Both the position numbers and the translations under genes were made by a program. From Caballeronia peredens (lineage in GTDB: Bacteria > Pseudomonadota > Gammaproteobacteria > Burkholderiales > Burkholderiaceae), in the NCBI GenBank assembly GCA_001544595.2, contig FCOH02000031.1:1-64000 (forward strand): a DNA stretch of 64,000 nt. Reading direction: 5' to 3'. This document shows positions 25,644 through 34,960 of this stretch, one piece after another. Within the stretch, counting starts at the first letter, position 1; the number at the start of each line of letters is the position of its first letter. The notes under the pieces are model-generated. The model saw only the letters and a program-made list of their open reading frames with translations. It was not told the DNA's origin and did no database searches.

Positions 25644-26135
25644 ATGCAAGAAACGGTGTTCGGAAGTCTGAACGGTTACTCGAAAGGCTCGATCGAAATC
25701 ATCACAGGCAAGGCAGAGCACTACGCGAAGTCGAACGTGTTTGCCGTGGCCGCTGGCGCACTGCCTTATGAGAAGGTGGTTGTCGCGAAGAACCTGAAGT
25801 ACGTCATCGAAACGCTTCGTGCGGAAGGTACGTCGCCGTGGTTCAGCGCAGCGCATGATGAGTTCGCTGTGGTCATGGACGGCGAGGTCGACGTTCAGTT
25901 CATCGATCCGACGGATGGCCCGCTTGTCGACAGTGCTAAAGAGGGAACCCTACGTCTTGATGGTGAGCCGAAGGGAAAGCCGATGGGGCGTGTTCACCTG
26001 CAACGCGGCCATCAAGTGTTGCTTCCCGCTGGCGCGGCCTATCGATTCACTGCCGTCAAGATGGGCGTACTTCTCCTGCAAACCATCCTTGGCGAGAATT
26101 CGGTGGAACGCTGGGCCGATATCTGCGATCGCTAA
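25644..26135 (+). CDS. pnpC: Hydroquinone 1,2-dioxygenase small subunit
   Basis: The 163-residue cupin-like protein matches the small subunit of two-component hydroquinone dioxygenases (PnpC, HapC). Landmarks are AAHDEFAVVMDGEVDVQF in the cupin core and HLQRGHQVLLPAGAAYRF near the end. The partner large subunit PnpD follows 34 bp later and supplies the iron site. Together they cleave hydroquinone to 4-hydroxymuconic semialdehyde. A strong GGAGG precedes the ATG. The subunit itself is complete, but its partner gene is interrupted here. Confidence 0.88.
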   Translation: MQETVFGSLNGYSKGSIEIITGKAEHYAKSNVFAVAAGALPYEKVVVAKNLKYVIETLRAEGTSPWFSAAHDEFAVVMDGEVDVQFIDPTDGPLVDSAKEGTLRLDGEPKGKPMGRVHLQRGHQVLLPAGAAYRFTAVKMGVLLLQTILGENSVERWADICDR

Positions 26136-26169
26136 GCTCACCACTCACTAGCACATTACGGAGTTCATA

Positions 26170-27165
26170 ATGGTACAGAAAAGCATTCAAGCAGATGTCG
26201 TTGCGAGCGAACCGCATGAAGTCACTGGCTATCGCGCTTTCAAACTCGGCGAGTTTGAATTCAGCCGTGATTCGTACTTTGCCACCATCAAGTGGCCGTC
26301 GAATGGACAAATTCGGACGCACCAGATTTACGTTGATGAGTTCCTTCGTGCGATGATGCGCGACGTCGCTTGGGGCTTCTTTTACGGTTGGGTCAACTTC
26401 GACCCGGTGATTGGTACCCGCAACCACTACGGTAAAGTCGATTTATACGCTGGCTCGTACAACGCCAGCTTCAAGGCGGCCGGCATCGACTACACCGAGC
26501 AATTCGAAACGCCGCTGATCATGGCGACGTTCAAGGCAATTCTGGCTGATTGGGTCAATGAAGGCTTCGATCCGTTCGCAGCACCTGGCGAAACCGGCTC
26601 GGCTTACGGTAGCAAGCATGGCGACAACTTCGAAGCAATCGAGCGCTTCCGGATTGCGACCAAGCGCATGCCTGGCCTCGAAGGCGATTCGCCGCTGCGC
26701 GAAGACCTGCCGGTAAATCGTCACTTCGCCGACGTGTCGCAGTCGGAGCCGGAGATTCACGCTGAGCCGGGTTAGGAGAAGTCGCTCCACGCATTCAGCC
26801 TCTTCAAGTATCTGTCGCGCTCGGACGTTACGTGGAATCCGTCGGTGACGTCTGTTTGCCAGCAGAGCCTGTTCTGCCCGACCACCGAAGAGTTCGTGCT
26901 CCCGGTCTTCCATGGCAATGACCGTGTTGAATGGTTCCTGCAACTCTCCGACCAAATCATCTGGGACATCGCTGACAAGGATACGGGCGAGCCGCGTGCG
27001 CGCATTACGATGAATCCGGGTGACGTCGCTGCAATGCCGGCAGATATCCGCCACAAGGGTTTCTCCCAAAAGCGCTCGATGTTGCTGGTTTGGGAAAACG
27101 CAACGCCTGACCTGCCGAAGCGTTACGAAAGCGGTGAACTGCCTGCCAATCCGATCCAGTTCTAA
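26170..27165 (+). pseudogene. pnpD: Hydroquinone 1,2-dioxygenase large subunit, interrupted by an amber codon
   Basis: One continuous frame of about 331 codons matches PnpD/HapD end to end, except that codon 202 is TAG (26773-26775), after SEPEIHAEPG and before EKSLHAFSLF. Family members as I recall have Tyr there, so a single TAC/TAT to TAG change would explain it. The predicted Fe(II) ligands His248, Asn250, Glu254 and His295 are all downstream of the stop. Their spacing (+2, +6, +47) equals the His256/Asn258/Glu262/His303 set I recall for PnpD of WBC-3. A truncated product would therefore be inactive. The reading beyond the stop is otherwise undamaged, suggesting a recent mutation, readthrough, or a sequencing error. 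Confidence 0.85.
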
Positions 27166-27188
27166 GGATCCGGTTCTACTTCCTCCGC

Positions 27189-27238
27189 TGCCCCAGTCTT
27201 TAACCAACGGCGCCACAAGTTTGTGGCGCCGTGGGGCA
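27189..27238 (+). promoter_or_regulatory. Large hairpin between pnpD and pnpE
   Basis: An 11-bp perfect stem, CGGCGCCACAA (27208-27218) with TTGTGGCGCCG (27221-27231), is nested in an outer perfect seven-base pairing, TGCCCCA (27189-27195) with TGGGGCA (27232-27238). No T-run follows, so it is not a classical terminator. It could stabilise the upstream mRNA or reduce read-through into pnpE. Confidence 0.6.
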
Positions 27239-27272
27239 ATTGCGTCTCGGCAATATAACAAGTAGGACTGTC

Positions 27273-28736
27273 ATGCAAACCCAACTCTTCATTGACGGCA
27301 ATTTCGTTCCGTCGCTCTCAGGCGAAACGCTTGCAACGCTGAATCCGCACGACAACACGGTAATCGCGGATATCGCGATGGCGAATCACGCCGACATCGA
27401 CCGTGCCGTAACTGCGGCAAAAGCCGCTTACCCCGCATGGAAGAATATGGCGGCGGCGGATCGCGGCCGCTTGCTGCTCAAACTCGCAGACGCAATCGAG
27501 GCAAATGCGGACCGTCTCGCGCAACTCGAGTCGATCGATACTGGTCATCCGATTCGTGACACGCGCTTTCTTGACGTCCCACGTACTGCCGCAACTTTCC
27601 GCTATTTTGGCGGTATGGCTGATAAGTTCGAAGGGTCAGTCATCCCGGTTGACGCGGGTTTTCTGAACTACTTGACACGTGAACCGGTTGGCATCGTCGG
27701 TCAAGTCGTGCCTTGGAATTTCCCGTTGATGTTCACAAGCTGGAAGATGGCACCGGCACTCGCCGCAGGCAACTGCGTGGTCATGAAGCCAGCAGAGCTC
27801 ACGCCGCTTTCAAGCTTGGCAATTGCTGAACTAATGGCAGAGGTCGGCTTCCCGAAAGGCGTGGTCAATATTTTGCCGGGGCTCGGCCATATTGCTGGCC
27901 AGTACATTGCAGAGCATCCGGAAATTAGCAAGGTCGCATTTACGGGTTCGACGGCTGTGGGTCGTAAAGTGGTCCAAGCTTCGAGCGGCAATCTGAAAAA
28001 AGTGCAGCTCGAGCTTGGCGGGAAGGGTGCGAATATCGTGTTCGCTGATGCGAACATCGCTGCGGTCGTCCAAGGTTCGGCCTTTGGTATCTTCCATAAC
28101 CAAGGTCAGGCGTGCATTGCTGCGTCCCGAATGATTGTCCACGAGTCGGTGGCTGACGAAGTGCTCGAGAAGTTCGTGGCGCTCACCCGGTCCATCAAGC
28201 TGGGCAATCCGCTCGATCCCAAGACCGAAATGGGTCCTCTTACGTCTCTCCAACATCGCGACCGCGTGTTGTCCTATGTTGACATCGCTCGCGAACAGGG
28301 CGGTGACGTGTTGACTGGAGGCAAGACACCCGATGGTGAGGGATTCGCGAAAGGCTGCTACGTCGAACCGACGATCGTCCACGCCAAACCGACCGATCGC
28401 GTCTCGCAAGAAGAGGTGTTCGGGCCGTTCATGACCGTGACGACCTTCCGCACCGATGAAGAAGCGCTTGCTATTGCGAACGGTACGGAATATGGACTTG
28501 GGGCAGGACTGTGGACGCGAGATCTTCAACGAGCCCATCAAATGGCACGTGAAATCCGAAGCGGCATGGTGTGGATCAACTGCTACAAGCGAGTCAGCCC
28601 TGGTTCGCCTTTTGGCGGAGTGGGTGCAAGCGGATACGGCCGGGAGATGGGTTTCGAAGTAATGCGCGAATACACCCAGGCGAAGTCGGTTTGGGTGAAC
28701 GTCGACGCAAAGATCCCCCCGTACTTCCCCCGCTGA
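27273..28736 (+). CDS. pnpE: 4-Hydroxymuconic semialdehyde dehydrogenase
   Basis: This 487-residue NAD(P)+-dependent aldehyde dehydrogenase starts at MQTQLFIDGNF. It carries PWNFPLM, LELGGKGANIVF (general-base Glu) and GQACIAASRMIV (catalytic Cys), and the terminal YTQAKSVWV tail. In the hydroquinone branch it would oxidise 4-hydroxymuconic semialdehyde to maleylacetate. Assignment to this substrate rests on position between pnpD and pnpF. A long hairpin precedes the gene. No lesion is visible. Confidence 0.85.
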   Translation: MQTQLFIDGNFVPSLSGETLATLNPHDNTVIADIAMANHADIDRAVTAAKAAYPAWKNMAAADRGRLLLKLADAIEANADRLAQLESIDTGHPIRDTRFLDVPRTAATFRYFGGMADKFEGSVIPVDAGFLNYLTREPVGIVGQVVPWNFPLMFTSWKMAPALAAGNCVVMKPAELTPLSSLAIAELMAEVGFPKGVVNILPGLGHIAGQYIAEHPEISKVAFTGSTAVGRKVVQASSGNLKKVQLELGGKGANIVFADANIAAVVQGSAFGIFHNQGQACIAASRMIVHESVADEVLEKFVALTRSIKLGNPLDPKTEMGPLTSLQHRDRVLSYVDIAREQGGDVLTGGKTPDGEGFAKGCYVEPTIVHAKPTDRVSQEEVFGPFMTVTTFRTDEEALAIANGTEYGLGAGLWTRDLQRAHQMAREIRSGMVWINCYKRVSPGSPFGGVGASGYGREMGFEVMREYTQAKSVWVNVDAKIPPYFPR

Positions 28737-28758
28737 TAGATCACGGAGCGCTAGTTCT

Positions 28759-29817
28759 ATGGAACCTTTCGTATATCAAAGCCTAAGCTCACGCGTGGTG
28801 TTCGGTGTTGGCAGTCTGGACCACCTTAGCCGTGAGATTGATCTGCTTGGCGCGAGGCGAGCGATTGTGCTTTCGACGCCGGAGCAGCGTGCACAAGCAG
28901 AGCAGCTTGCCGAACGACTCGGCAAGGGAGCCGCCGGGGTGTTTGCCGAAGCCGTCATGCATGTTCCCATCGAGACTGCGCGCAAGGCGCGCGAATTCGC
29001 GGCGAGCGTCAAGGCAGACTGTGCCATTGCCATCGGTGGAGGATCGACAACAGGCCTTGGTAAAGCGATTGCCCTTGAGACGGCGCTCCCTATCATTGCG
29101 ATCCCGACTACGTACGCCGGTTCGGAGATGACCCCCATCTACGGATTGACGGAAAACGGAATCAAGAAGACAGGGCGCGATGCTCGTGTTTTGCCGAAGA
29201 CGGTGATTTATGACCCGGCGCTAACGGTATCGCTGCCGAAAGGTCTTTCAGTCACAAGCGGCATCAATGCAATCGCGCACGCTGCGGAAGGCCTGTACTC
29301 GCAAGACGCTAATCCCATCATGAACCTCATTGCTGAAGAGGGAATTCGTGCGTTGGGAGAGGGTCTGCCAGGGGTGGTGGATCAGCCGAACGATCTTGAC
29401 GCACGTGGTGCTTGCTTGTACGGCGCGTGGTTGTGTGGTGCGGTCTTGGGTAGTGTTGGCATGTCATTGCATCACAAGCTATGTCATACGCTAGGAGGCA
29501 GCTTTAACTTGCCTCACGCTGAGACCCATACGATCGTGCTGCCTCACGCATTGGCATACAACCGCGAGGCCGCCCCGGAGGCGATGTCGCGGATTGCTCG
29601 CGCGCTTCATGCCGAAGATGGTCCGCAGGCTGTTTTCGAACTGGCGCGCAAGAACGGAGCGCCCACTGCATTGAAAGACATCGGGATGAAAGAGTCCGAT
29701 ATAGATGTCGCATTGAACATCGCACTGGACAAGCCTTATTGGAATCCTCGTGCGATTGAGCGTGAGCCGCTGCGTGCGCTGCTTGTTGACGCTTATGAAG
29801 GGCGGGCACCGAGTTAG
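28759..29817 (+). CDS. pnpF: Maleylacetate reductase
   Basis: This 352-residue member of the iron-alcohol-dehydrogenase-like family starts MEPFVYQSLSSRVVFG. It shows AIGGGSTTGLGKAIAL (NADH binding), IPTTYAGSEMTPIYG and SLHHKLCHTLGGSFNLPHAETH with the metal-region histidines. It reduces maleylacetate to 3-oxoadipate, feeding the beta-ketoadipate pathway; both hydroquinone and hydroxyquinol branches converge on it. It starts 22 bp after pnpE, so it is in the same transcript. Confidence 0.9.
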   Translation: MEPFVYQSLSSRVVFGVGSLDHLSREIDLLGARRAIVLSTPEQRAQAEQLAERLGKGAAGVFAEAVMHVPIETARKAREFAASVKADCAIAIGGGSTTGLGKAIALETALPIIAIPTTYAGSEMTPIYGLTENGIKKTGRDARVLPKTVIYDPALTVSLPKGLSVTSGINAIAHAAEGLYSQDANPIMNLIAEEGIRALGEGLPGVVDQPNDLDARGACLYGAWLCGAVLGSVGMSLHHKLCHTLGGSFNLPHAETHTIVLPHALAYNREAAPEAMSRIARALHAEDGPQAVFELARKNGAPTALKDIGMKESDIDVALNIALDKPYWNPRAIEREPLRALLVDAYEGRAPS

Positions 29818-30082
29818 TCGCGGCAAACGCATGAGCAAAGCGGGTAGGCGGGATTGTTGTGCCAGCATCGGATGCATTGAGGCGGTAGGGTTCGTCGCGC
29901 TCAGTGAGTGAATCATCAATCGGCGCCGCTTTCCGAGGTTCCGGTTGAAAGTAACAACATGTTGGGTAGGGTTAGACGATCGTGTCATCGAAGGACGTTT
30001 GGTTCTCATCGGTTGGCATGCGTCTAAAGCAGGACGGAGACGATTCACAATTACACAAACGCGTCGATCGCGTGAGGACATC

Positions 30083-30979
30083 ATGAATACGACAACTGAG
30101 CGCCCCATGGCCGGGCAAGCAGTGCACCCCATTACCGACACTGTGCTGGCGACACTGTCAAGTTGTACCGATGCCCGCGTGCGGCAGTTGATGACAGCTC
30201 TCATTCGACATCTGCATGCTTTTGCCCAAGAGGTCCAGTTGACAGGCGAAGAATGGCGCAAAGGTATTGAATTCCTGACCGCAACTGGGAAGAAGTGCGA
30301 CGGCATTCGGCAGGAATTCATTCTGCTGTCAGACACGCTCGGCTTGTCCATCATGCTCGATGAAATCAATCAACGGGATGGCGTTGCGGATTCAGCGACA
30401 ACCGAAAGCAGTCTCTTGGGGCCGTTCTATCGAGAGGGCGCATTCGACGAAGAATATGGTGCGAACATCGCGCGTACCGAAGGCGAGCCGACGCTGTTTC
30501 ATGGTCGTGTGGTGGACGACGGCGGTGAGCCGGTCGCCGACGCTCTCATCGAAGTGTGGGAAACCGCGAACAACGGAATGTACGAAGGGCAGGACCCGGA
30601 CCAACCGGAGAGTAACCTCCGCGGCCGCTTCCGGTCCGGGCCGGAAGGCGAGTTCGCGTTTCGCGCAATCAAGCCTACGGCTTACCCAATTCCGACCGAC
30701 GGGCCAGTTGGGCAAATGCTGTTGGCAGTAGGTCGTCATCCGATGCGACCGGGACACGTGCATTTTCTTATTCAAGCACCCGGATACGACACTCTGACTA
30801 CTGCGCTGTACAGCGCAGACGACCCATATGTCCGTTCGGATGCAGTCTTCGGCGTGAAATCGTCGTTGGTGGTCGATTACGTACGGAATGTTAGCCGGGA
30901 AGAGGCGAAGAAATGGGATCTGTCGAGTCCCTTTTTCGACGTCAAGCGGGATTTCGTGCTCAGTCGAGCAAACGCTTAA
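30083..30979 (+). CDS. pnpG: Hydroxyquinol 1,2-dioxygenase
   Basis: The protein has 298 residues from the ATG after GAGGACATC; the longer frame from 29945 lacks support. This is an intradiol Fe(III) dioxygenase with an N-terminal helical dimerisation domain and SLLGPFYREGA. The iron ligands are expected at Tyr of NNGMYEG, Tyr of TAYPIPTDGP, and the two His of RPGHVHF. It cleaves 1,2,4-benzenetriol to maleylacetate. In SJ98-like pathways this branch handles chlorinated or methylated nitrophenols. With pnpD interrupted, it may be the only working ring-cleavage enzyme in the cluster, provided hydroxyquinol is formed. Confidence 0.92.
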   Translation: MNTTTERPMAGQAVHPITDTVLATLSSCTDARVRQLMTALIRHLHAFAQEVQLTGEEWRKGIEFLTATGKKCDGIRQEFILLSDTLGLSIMLDEINQRDGVADSATTESSLLGPFYREGAFDEEYGANIARTEGEPTLFHGRVVDDGGEPVADALIEVWETANNGMYEGQDPDQPESNLRGRFRSGPEGEFAFRAIKPTAYPIPTDGPVGQMLLAVGRHPMRPGHVHFLIQAPGYDTLTTALYSADDPYVRSDAVFGVKSSLVVDYVRNVSREEAKKWDLSSPFFDVKRDFVLSRANA

Positions 30980-30991
30980 AGAGACGAAGAG

Positions 30992-31378
30992 ATGAGCTCT
31001 ATTAGCGGCGAACCACAAGTGCTTCTTTGTGCTCTTGACGACGTACCGGACAACGGTGCCATTGAGATCAAGGCGACTGATCCCGCAACGACAGACGTCG
31101 TCATCATTCGCCGCGGCGATGAAGTCTGGGCATATCAGAACCTATGTCCACATTTCTCGGTTCCCTTGAACTACGAGCCAAATACTTTCTGGACCTACGA
31201 CAGCGAAGTCATCATGTGCGCACATCACAGCGCCATGTTTCGATTCGAAGACGGATTGTGCGTCGATGGACCTTGCAAAGGGGCGACTCTCCGGCCAGTT
31301 CAAATCGTCATCGAGGATCGAAAGATCTATGGCGAGATGCCTCGTCGTGCTAGCTCCATGATTCCGCTCAAACGTTGA
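30992..31378 (+). CDS. Rieske-type [2Fe-2S] ferredoxin
   Basis: The 128-residue single-domain Rieske protein has the two ligand boxes CPH (in NLCPHFSVPL) and CAHH (in MCAHHSAMF). It starts 12 bp after pnpG, so it is co-transcribed. Rieske ferredoxins transfer electrons to ring-hydroxylating oxygenases, but no oxygenase or reductase component is nearby. It might serve an oxygenase encoded elsewhere or help keep the iron of the ring-cleavage enzymes in shape; both are inference. The Rieske fold is complete, and the region between the boxes is slightly extended. Confidence 0.85.
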   Translation: MSSISGEPQVLLCALDDVPDNGAIEIKATDPATTDVVIIRRGDEVWAYQNLCPHFSVPLNYEPNTFWTYDSEVIMCAHHSAMFRFEDGLCVDGPCKGATLRPVQIVIEDRKIYGEMPRRASSMIPLKR

Positions 31379-31567
31379 GACTATCGCGCATCGAGCGTTG
31401 AGCTAGATAGTCGACGCCCGGCTGCTTCGTCGAGGCGTGGCGTGCGGCTAATTGGAGAAAATACTCGCCATGGCTCGTGTCTTGCTGCTTAAAGTTGGAG
31501 TGCATCGCTTGATGCAGTCCTGTCGCTAAGGCGACCTCATCATGTCCATCCTATTAGGGAGAAGCCC

Positions 31568-31777
31568 ATGTCGGAGCATGTCTACAAGCAGGTTGAACTC
31601 ACCGGTTCGTCGCCGCAGTCGAGCGATGAGGCTGTCCGTATCGCGTTGGCGAAGGCGGCAAAGACCCTCCATAACATCCACTGGTTCGAAGTTGTGGAAA
31701 CGCGAGGTCATGTAGAGGATGGAAAGATTCTGCACTGGCAAGTGACCATCAAGGCCGGCTTGCGTATCGACGACTGA
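31568..31777 (+). CDS. Dodecin family flavin-binding protein
   Basis: The 69-residue protein has the dodecin pattern: MSEHVYKQVELTGSS, then SSDEAVRIALAKAAKTLHNIHWFEVVETRG and WQVTIKAGLRIDD. The Trp that stacks on flavin is present in HWFEV. Dodecins form dodecameric shells that store riboflavin or FMN. Linked to a catabolic block with several flavoproteins, it could buffer flavin supply. AGGGAGAAGCCC precedes the ATG. A terminator-like hairpin follows. Confidence 0.93.
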   Translation: MSEHVYKQVELTGSSPQSSDEAVRIALAKAAKTLHNIHWFEVVETRGHVEDGKILHWQVTIKAGLRIDD

Positions 31778-31845
31778 TTGCTAACGAAACTGAGTGTATG
31801 GTTCTCCGCCACACGTTGCGGTGTCCTGCCTCTAAGAGTTCTCAG

Positions 31846-31890
31846 CGCCACCGAACCACAGCGTCCTGCTGATGTTCCGGTGGCGATTTT
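31846..31890 (+). terminator. Hairpin terminator after the dodecin gene
   Basis: CGCCACCG (31846-31853) pairs with CGGTGGCG (31878-31885) and is followed by ATTTTC. The loop is long (24 bp) with an extra AAC/GTT pairing. It lies between the end of the catabolic block and the convergent porin gene and may act in both directions. Confidence 0.55.
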
Positions 31891-31932
31891 CTCGCGGTAA
31901 GACAGTTTGATTGACTGACGCAACCAGAGAAT

Positions 31933-33012
31933 TTAGAACATATGGCGGATGCCCAGGGTTACGCCGTTAGTGCTACCGGCTGGTGCGTACAGCGCGCCGT
32001 TGGTCGACAGCCCAATATGTTCTGCACCCTTGTTATTGACAAAGCCGTACTGCCCGTACAGTGCGGTCGCTTTCGACAAGGAGTAGACGACGCCGGCGGC
32101 AGCCATAATCGACCGGTTGTTGGAATCGTTCCCGTCTCGGATAAACCAACCACCAGCATTAACGTTCAGGGAAGGGGTGATGTTGTAGTTGAAGCCGGCA
32201 CCGAAGACCCGATTGTCAAACGAGCCCTGCAGCTTATAGTTGACGAACACTGCTCTGACGCCCCAACTTCCCCAGTCGTAACCAGCGCCGATGGTACGTC
32301 CAATGAACGGAACCGTACTCGGGATGGGAGTCGTTGCGGCTGAGCCCCCTGCGTTTCCGTCATAGTACGAGGCGGTGAGCAAAACGCCACTATTGGCATA
32401 AGTAAGGCTTCCTGCGTACTGTCTACCAGCTTGAAAGTTTCCCGCCGTGCCGCCCAGAGCCAGCATCGCTCGCCCCTGCAAACCAAAGAATGAAGGGCTT
32501 GTATAACCGATTGCGTTGGGATTGTAGGCGCCGGTAGCGAAAAGCTGTCCGACGTAAATCGGAACTTCACTGCCGAAGAAGGAAATGTTGCGCGGATCGG
32601 AAGCAATCAGTGACAGCACGAACGGGGAATATTGAACGCCGACCTGTACCCGTCCGAAGCCGCCTTCCAAGCCAACCCAAGCCTGACGTCCGAATAGGTT
32701 TCCGGTGGAGTCTGCGAAGCCGCCATTCGAGATATCGATACCGCTTTCCAAGTTGAAGATTGCGTGAAGGCCTCCACCCAAGTCTTCAGTTCCCAATAAG
32801 CCGAACGTGGACGACTGCAGATTCCCGTTTGTGAAAGAAAACTGTTTTCCACCATTCTGCCCTGTCTTTTCATTGAGCGTTTTGCTGACGTACATAACGC
32901 CACCATCGACGACACCGTAGAGCGTGACTGAGCTTTGTGCCTTGGCAATCGTTGCAATACCTGAGCCAAGTAAAAGTGCGACAAGGAGGCGGAGTTTAGG
33001 TTTGAACGTCAT
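31933..33012 (-). CDS. Gram-negative porin (OmpC-like)
   Basis: The 359-residue outer membrane protein has a signal peptide cleaved near AKA|QSSVTLYGVVD and repeating amphipathic strands. It ends with VTLGIRHMF, the C-terminal Phe typical of trimeric beta-barrel porins. SSVTLYGVVDGG is the hallmark of Burkholderia porins. It is convergent with the catabolic block and may provide uptake for aromatic substrates. The reading frame is intact. Confidence 0.93.
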   Translation of the reverse strand: MTFKPKLRLLVALLLGSGIATIAKAQSSVTLYGVVDGGVMYVSKTLNEKTGQNGGKQFSFTNGNLQSSTFGLLGTEDLGGGLHAIFNLESGIDISNGGFADSTGNLFGRQAWVGLEGGFGRVQVGVQYSPFVLSLIASDPRNISFFGSEVPIYVGQLFATGAYNPNAIGYTSPSFFGLQGRAMLALGGTAGNFQAGRQYAGSLTYANSGVLLTASYYDGNAGGSAATTPIPSTVPFIGRTIGAGYDWGSWGVRAVFVNYKLQGSFDNRVFGAGFNYNITPSLNVNAGGWFIRDGNDSNNRSIMAAAGVVYSLSKATALYGQYGFVNNKGAEHIGLSTNGALYAPAGSTNGVTLGIRHMF

Positions 33013-33703
33013 TTAGAAAGTCTCCAATAAAACTTATTGTGCATATCCGCCTCAAGCAATATGACATGCTCCCGTGCATTCAACCGAGCAATGCCAGTGC
33101 TCAACTTTGGAAAGCAGCGTTTCTAGAAAATCCAGTGCGTTGCTGGCGCGCTGGTGTGAGTCAAAGATGACGACCGTCGATGGATACTGGTATCAATGGG
33201 CGCAATTAATCCTCCTACGCCTCACGAAAGGCATCAGGACAACAACTCGGTACGGCTTGACGGCTTTTCGGGTATGCGATTCGCCTACGCGCCAGATGGC
33301 TGAGATTCAAGACAAGAGCGCGCGGTTATACGAGTAGGTCGCCAAATATCCCTCTGACCCTGACGAACTACCCCTGCAGAGAGCGGGATTGGTTCATGGT
33401 CTAGATTGACATAGCGAACGTAGACGCGACTTTTAGTTTCGCTGACGATGGTTCTCGCGGTGCGTTCGAAAATTTGACGAATGACGCGACCGATATTTGG
33501 GCGTAATTCGATACTTTCGTTTTAAGCTGAACATGATCTTGTCTCCATTCAAAATCATTCGGCACCGGAAGTTTTGTATTCGTTTATTGCCCACCAACGC
33601 CGAACATAGGGCATCTAGTTCAATTTCGACTGCCCTAAGCCGAGTCTAGACGAGCGACGAACTAAGCTAAAAGTTGACCTAATTCGTCGACGCATCTGAT
33701 TGC
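33013..33703. other. Intergenic region between the porin and the MFS gene
   Basis: I find no gene on either strand. It should contain the porin promoter on the minus strand. It is AT-richer than the genes and contains scattered in-frame stop codons in every frame. No repeat or RNA structure stands out. Confidence 0.45.
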
Positions 33704-34960
33704 TCACTCTTGTTGGGGAAGCTCAACAGCAGGAAATGTTTGCTTGATTTGACGGGCGCGTTTGGGTGCCGTCTCAACTAGAAAGAGGCAGACCAGGAAG
33801 CCGAGCAGGACTCCGTAAATCGGAAGCCAAACGATGTTGTGAATTCCGAAATGAGTCGCTACAAATCCGGCTAACGCTGGCGCGACGCCCCCACCAAAAA
33901 TTTCACCGGCACCTACAACCAGGCCGATTGACGTCGAAACCATTCCGGCAGGTGCCGCTTCCGTAGCAATCGGGCCAGACAGCAATGCGACGAGACCCAG
34001 AGTGAAGAAAGAAATCACGAAGAGAACGGCGAAGAGGAGCACAGGCTGCGCGCCGATGCCTCGGAAGAAGAAAAGCATGAACGCCGTGGCGACGAACCCT
34101 ATGATACCTGCCGTGCGACGACCGATGATGTCCGAAATTCCCGGAAGACCGAATTGACCAAAGAATCCGCCAAAACCAATCGCAGACGCGACGAAGCCCA
34201 TGCTCCGCATGTCCAACATCAGGTATTGCGTAAGATAGAGCGGCAACATTGCTCCAAGCACGAAGACAGCAGTCATCGCACAGAAAAGTGCGATCATCGC
34301 GAGCATGACGTTGCGGCTTTTGATGACATCTTTCCAGCTTCCAGCGCGAGTCGGAAACTCGCTTTCAGTCACCTGCTGCGTTTTCGGCTCGCGGATGACG
34401 ACATACATTAATAAGCCAAGAATGAGTCCCGGAACGGCAACAAGCGCAAAGACCCATCGCCACGACATTACGCCTAGAAGTTGCGTGGCAATGATAGGTG
34501 CGAGTGCAAGTCCAAAGAGGGCAAAGCCACTCTGTTGCAAGCCCAGATTGAATCCGCGTCGCTTTGCATGCGACGCGTCAGCCGTCGCCGCGAAGCTTGT
34601 TGGGCAGAACGATCCCTCAGCGACGCCCATCAGCGCGCGAATTGCAAGCAACGAAGCCAGTCCACCGGAGACGCCCGAGAACCCGGACAACAGCGAAAAA
34701 GCGATGATCGAAGGGATCAGTACTTTGCGTCGGCCGATCTTGTCGGATAAGCCACCCATGATGATTGCGAACACACCCCAAGACAAACCGAGGATGCCAA
34801 TACAGTTCCCGACATCCTGAGCGGTCAGCCCCAAATCCTTCATAATTGAGGGGAACAATGGTGCAATGAGCCACCGATCGAGACCGACGAGGCCAAATCC
34901 AAGCGCCAGCAGTGTCACTGCTTTCCATTCATAGGATGTGTCCCACTCTTTTCCTTGCAT
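33704..34960 (-). CDS. MFS transporter, probably aromatic or organic acid uptake
   Basis: The 418-residue, 12-helix transporter starts at MQGKEWDTSYEWK. Family motifs are GGLSDKIGRRKVLI in the 2-3 loop and SDIIGRRTAGIIG in the 8-9 loop. It belongs to the general MFS-1 group often linked to aromatic acid or sugar acid uptake. It lies next to the IclR-type regulator and opposite the porin, so a role in importing the compound degraded by the pnp block is plausible. The substrate is not determinable from sequence. Confidence 0.8.
   Translation of the reverse strand: MQGKEWDTSYEWKAVTLLALGFGLVGLDRWLIAPLFPSIMKDLGLTAQDVGNCIGILGLSWGVFAIIMGGLSDKIGRRKVLIPSIIAFSLLSGFSGVSGGLASLLAIRALMGVAEGSFCPTSFAATADASHAKRRGFNLGLQQSGFALFGLALAPIIATQLLGVMSWRWVFALVAVPGLILGLLMYVVIREPKTQQVTESEFPTRAGSWKDVIKSRNVMLAMIALFCAMTAVFVLGAMLPLYLTQYLMLDMRSMGFVASAIGFGGFFGQFGLPGISDIIGRRTAGIIGFVATAFMLFFFRGIGAQPVLLFAVLFVISFFTLGLVALLSGPIATEAAPAGMVSTSIGLVVGAGEIFGGGVAPALAGFVATHFGIHNIVWLPIYGVLLGFLVCLFLVETAPKRARQIKQTFPAVELPQQE

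Noticed and set aside
27831-28541. 236-codon minus-strand frame opposite pnpE
   Set aside because: It is a shadow frame on the antisense strand of a well-supported aldehyde dehydrogenase.
29491-30369. 292-codon minus-strand frame opposite pnpF/pnpG
   Set aside because: It spans two plus-strand genes and has low-complexity Arg/Ser/Met composition.
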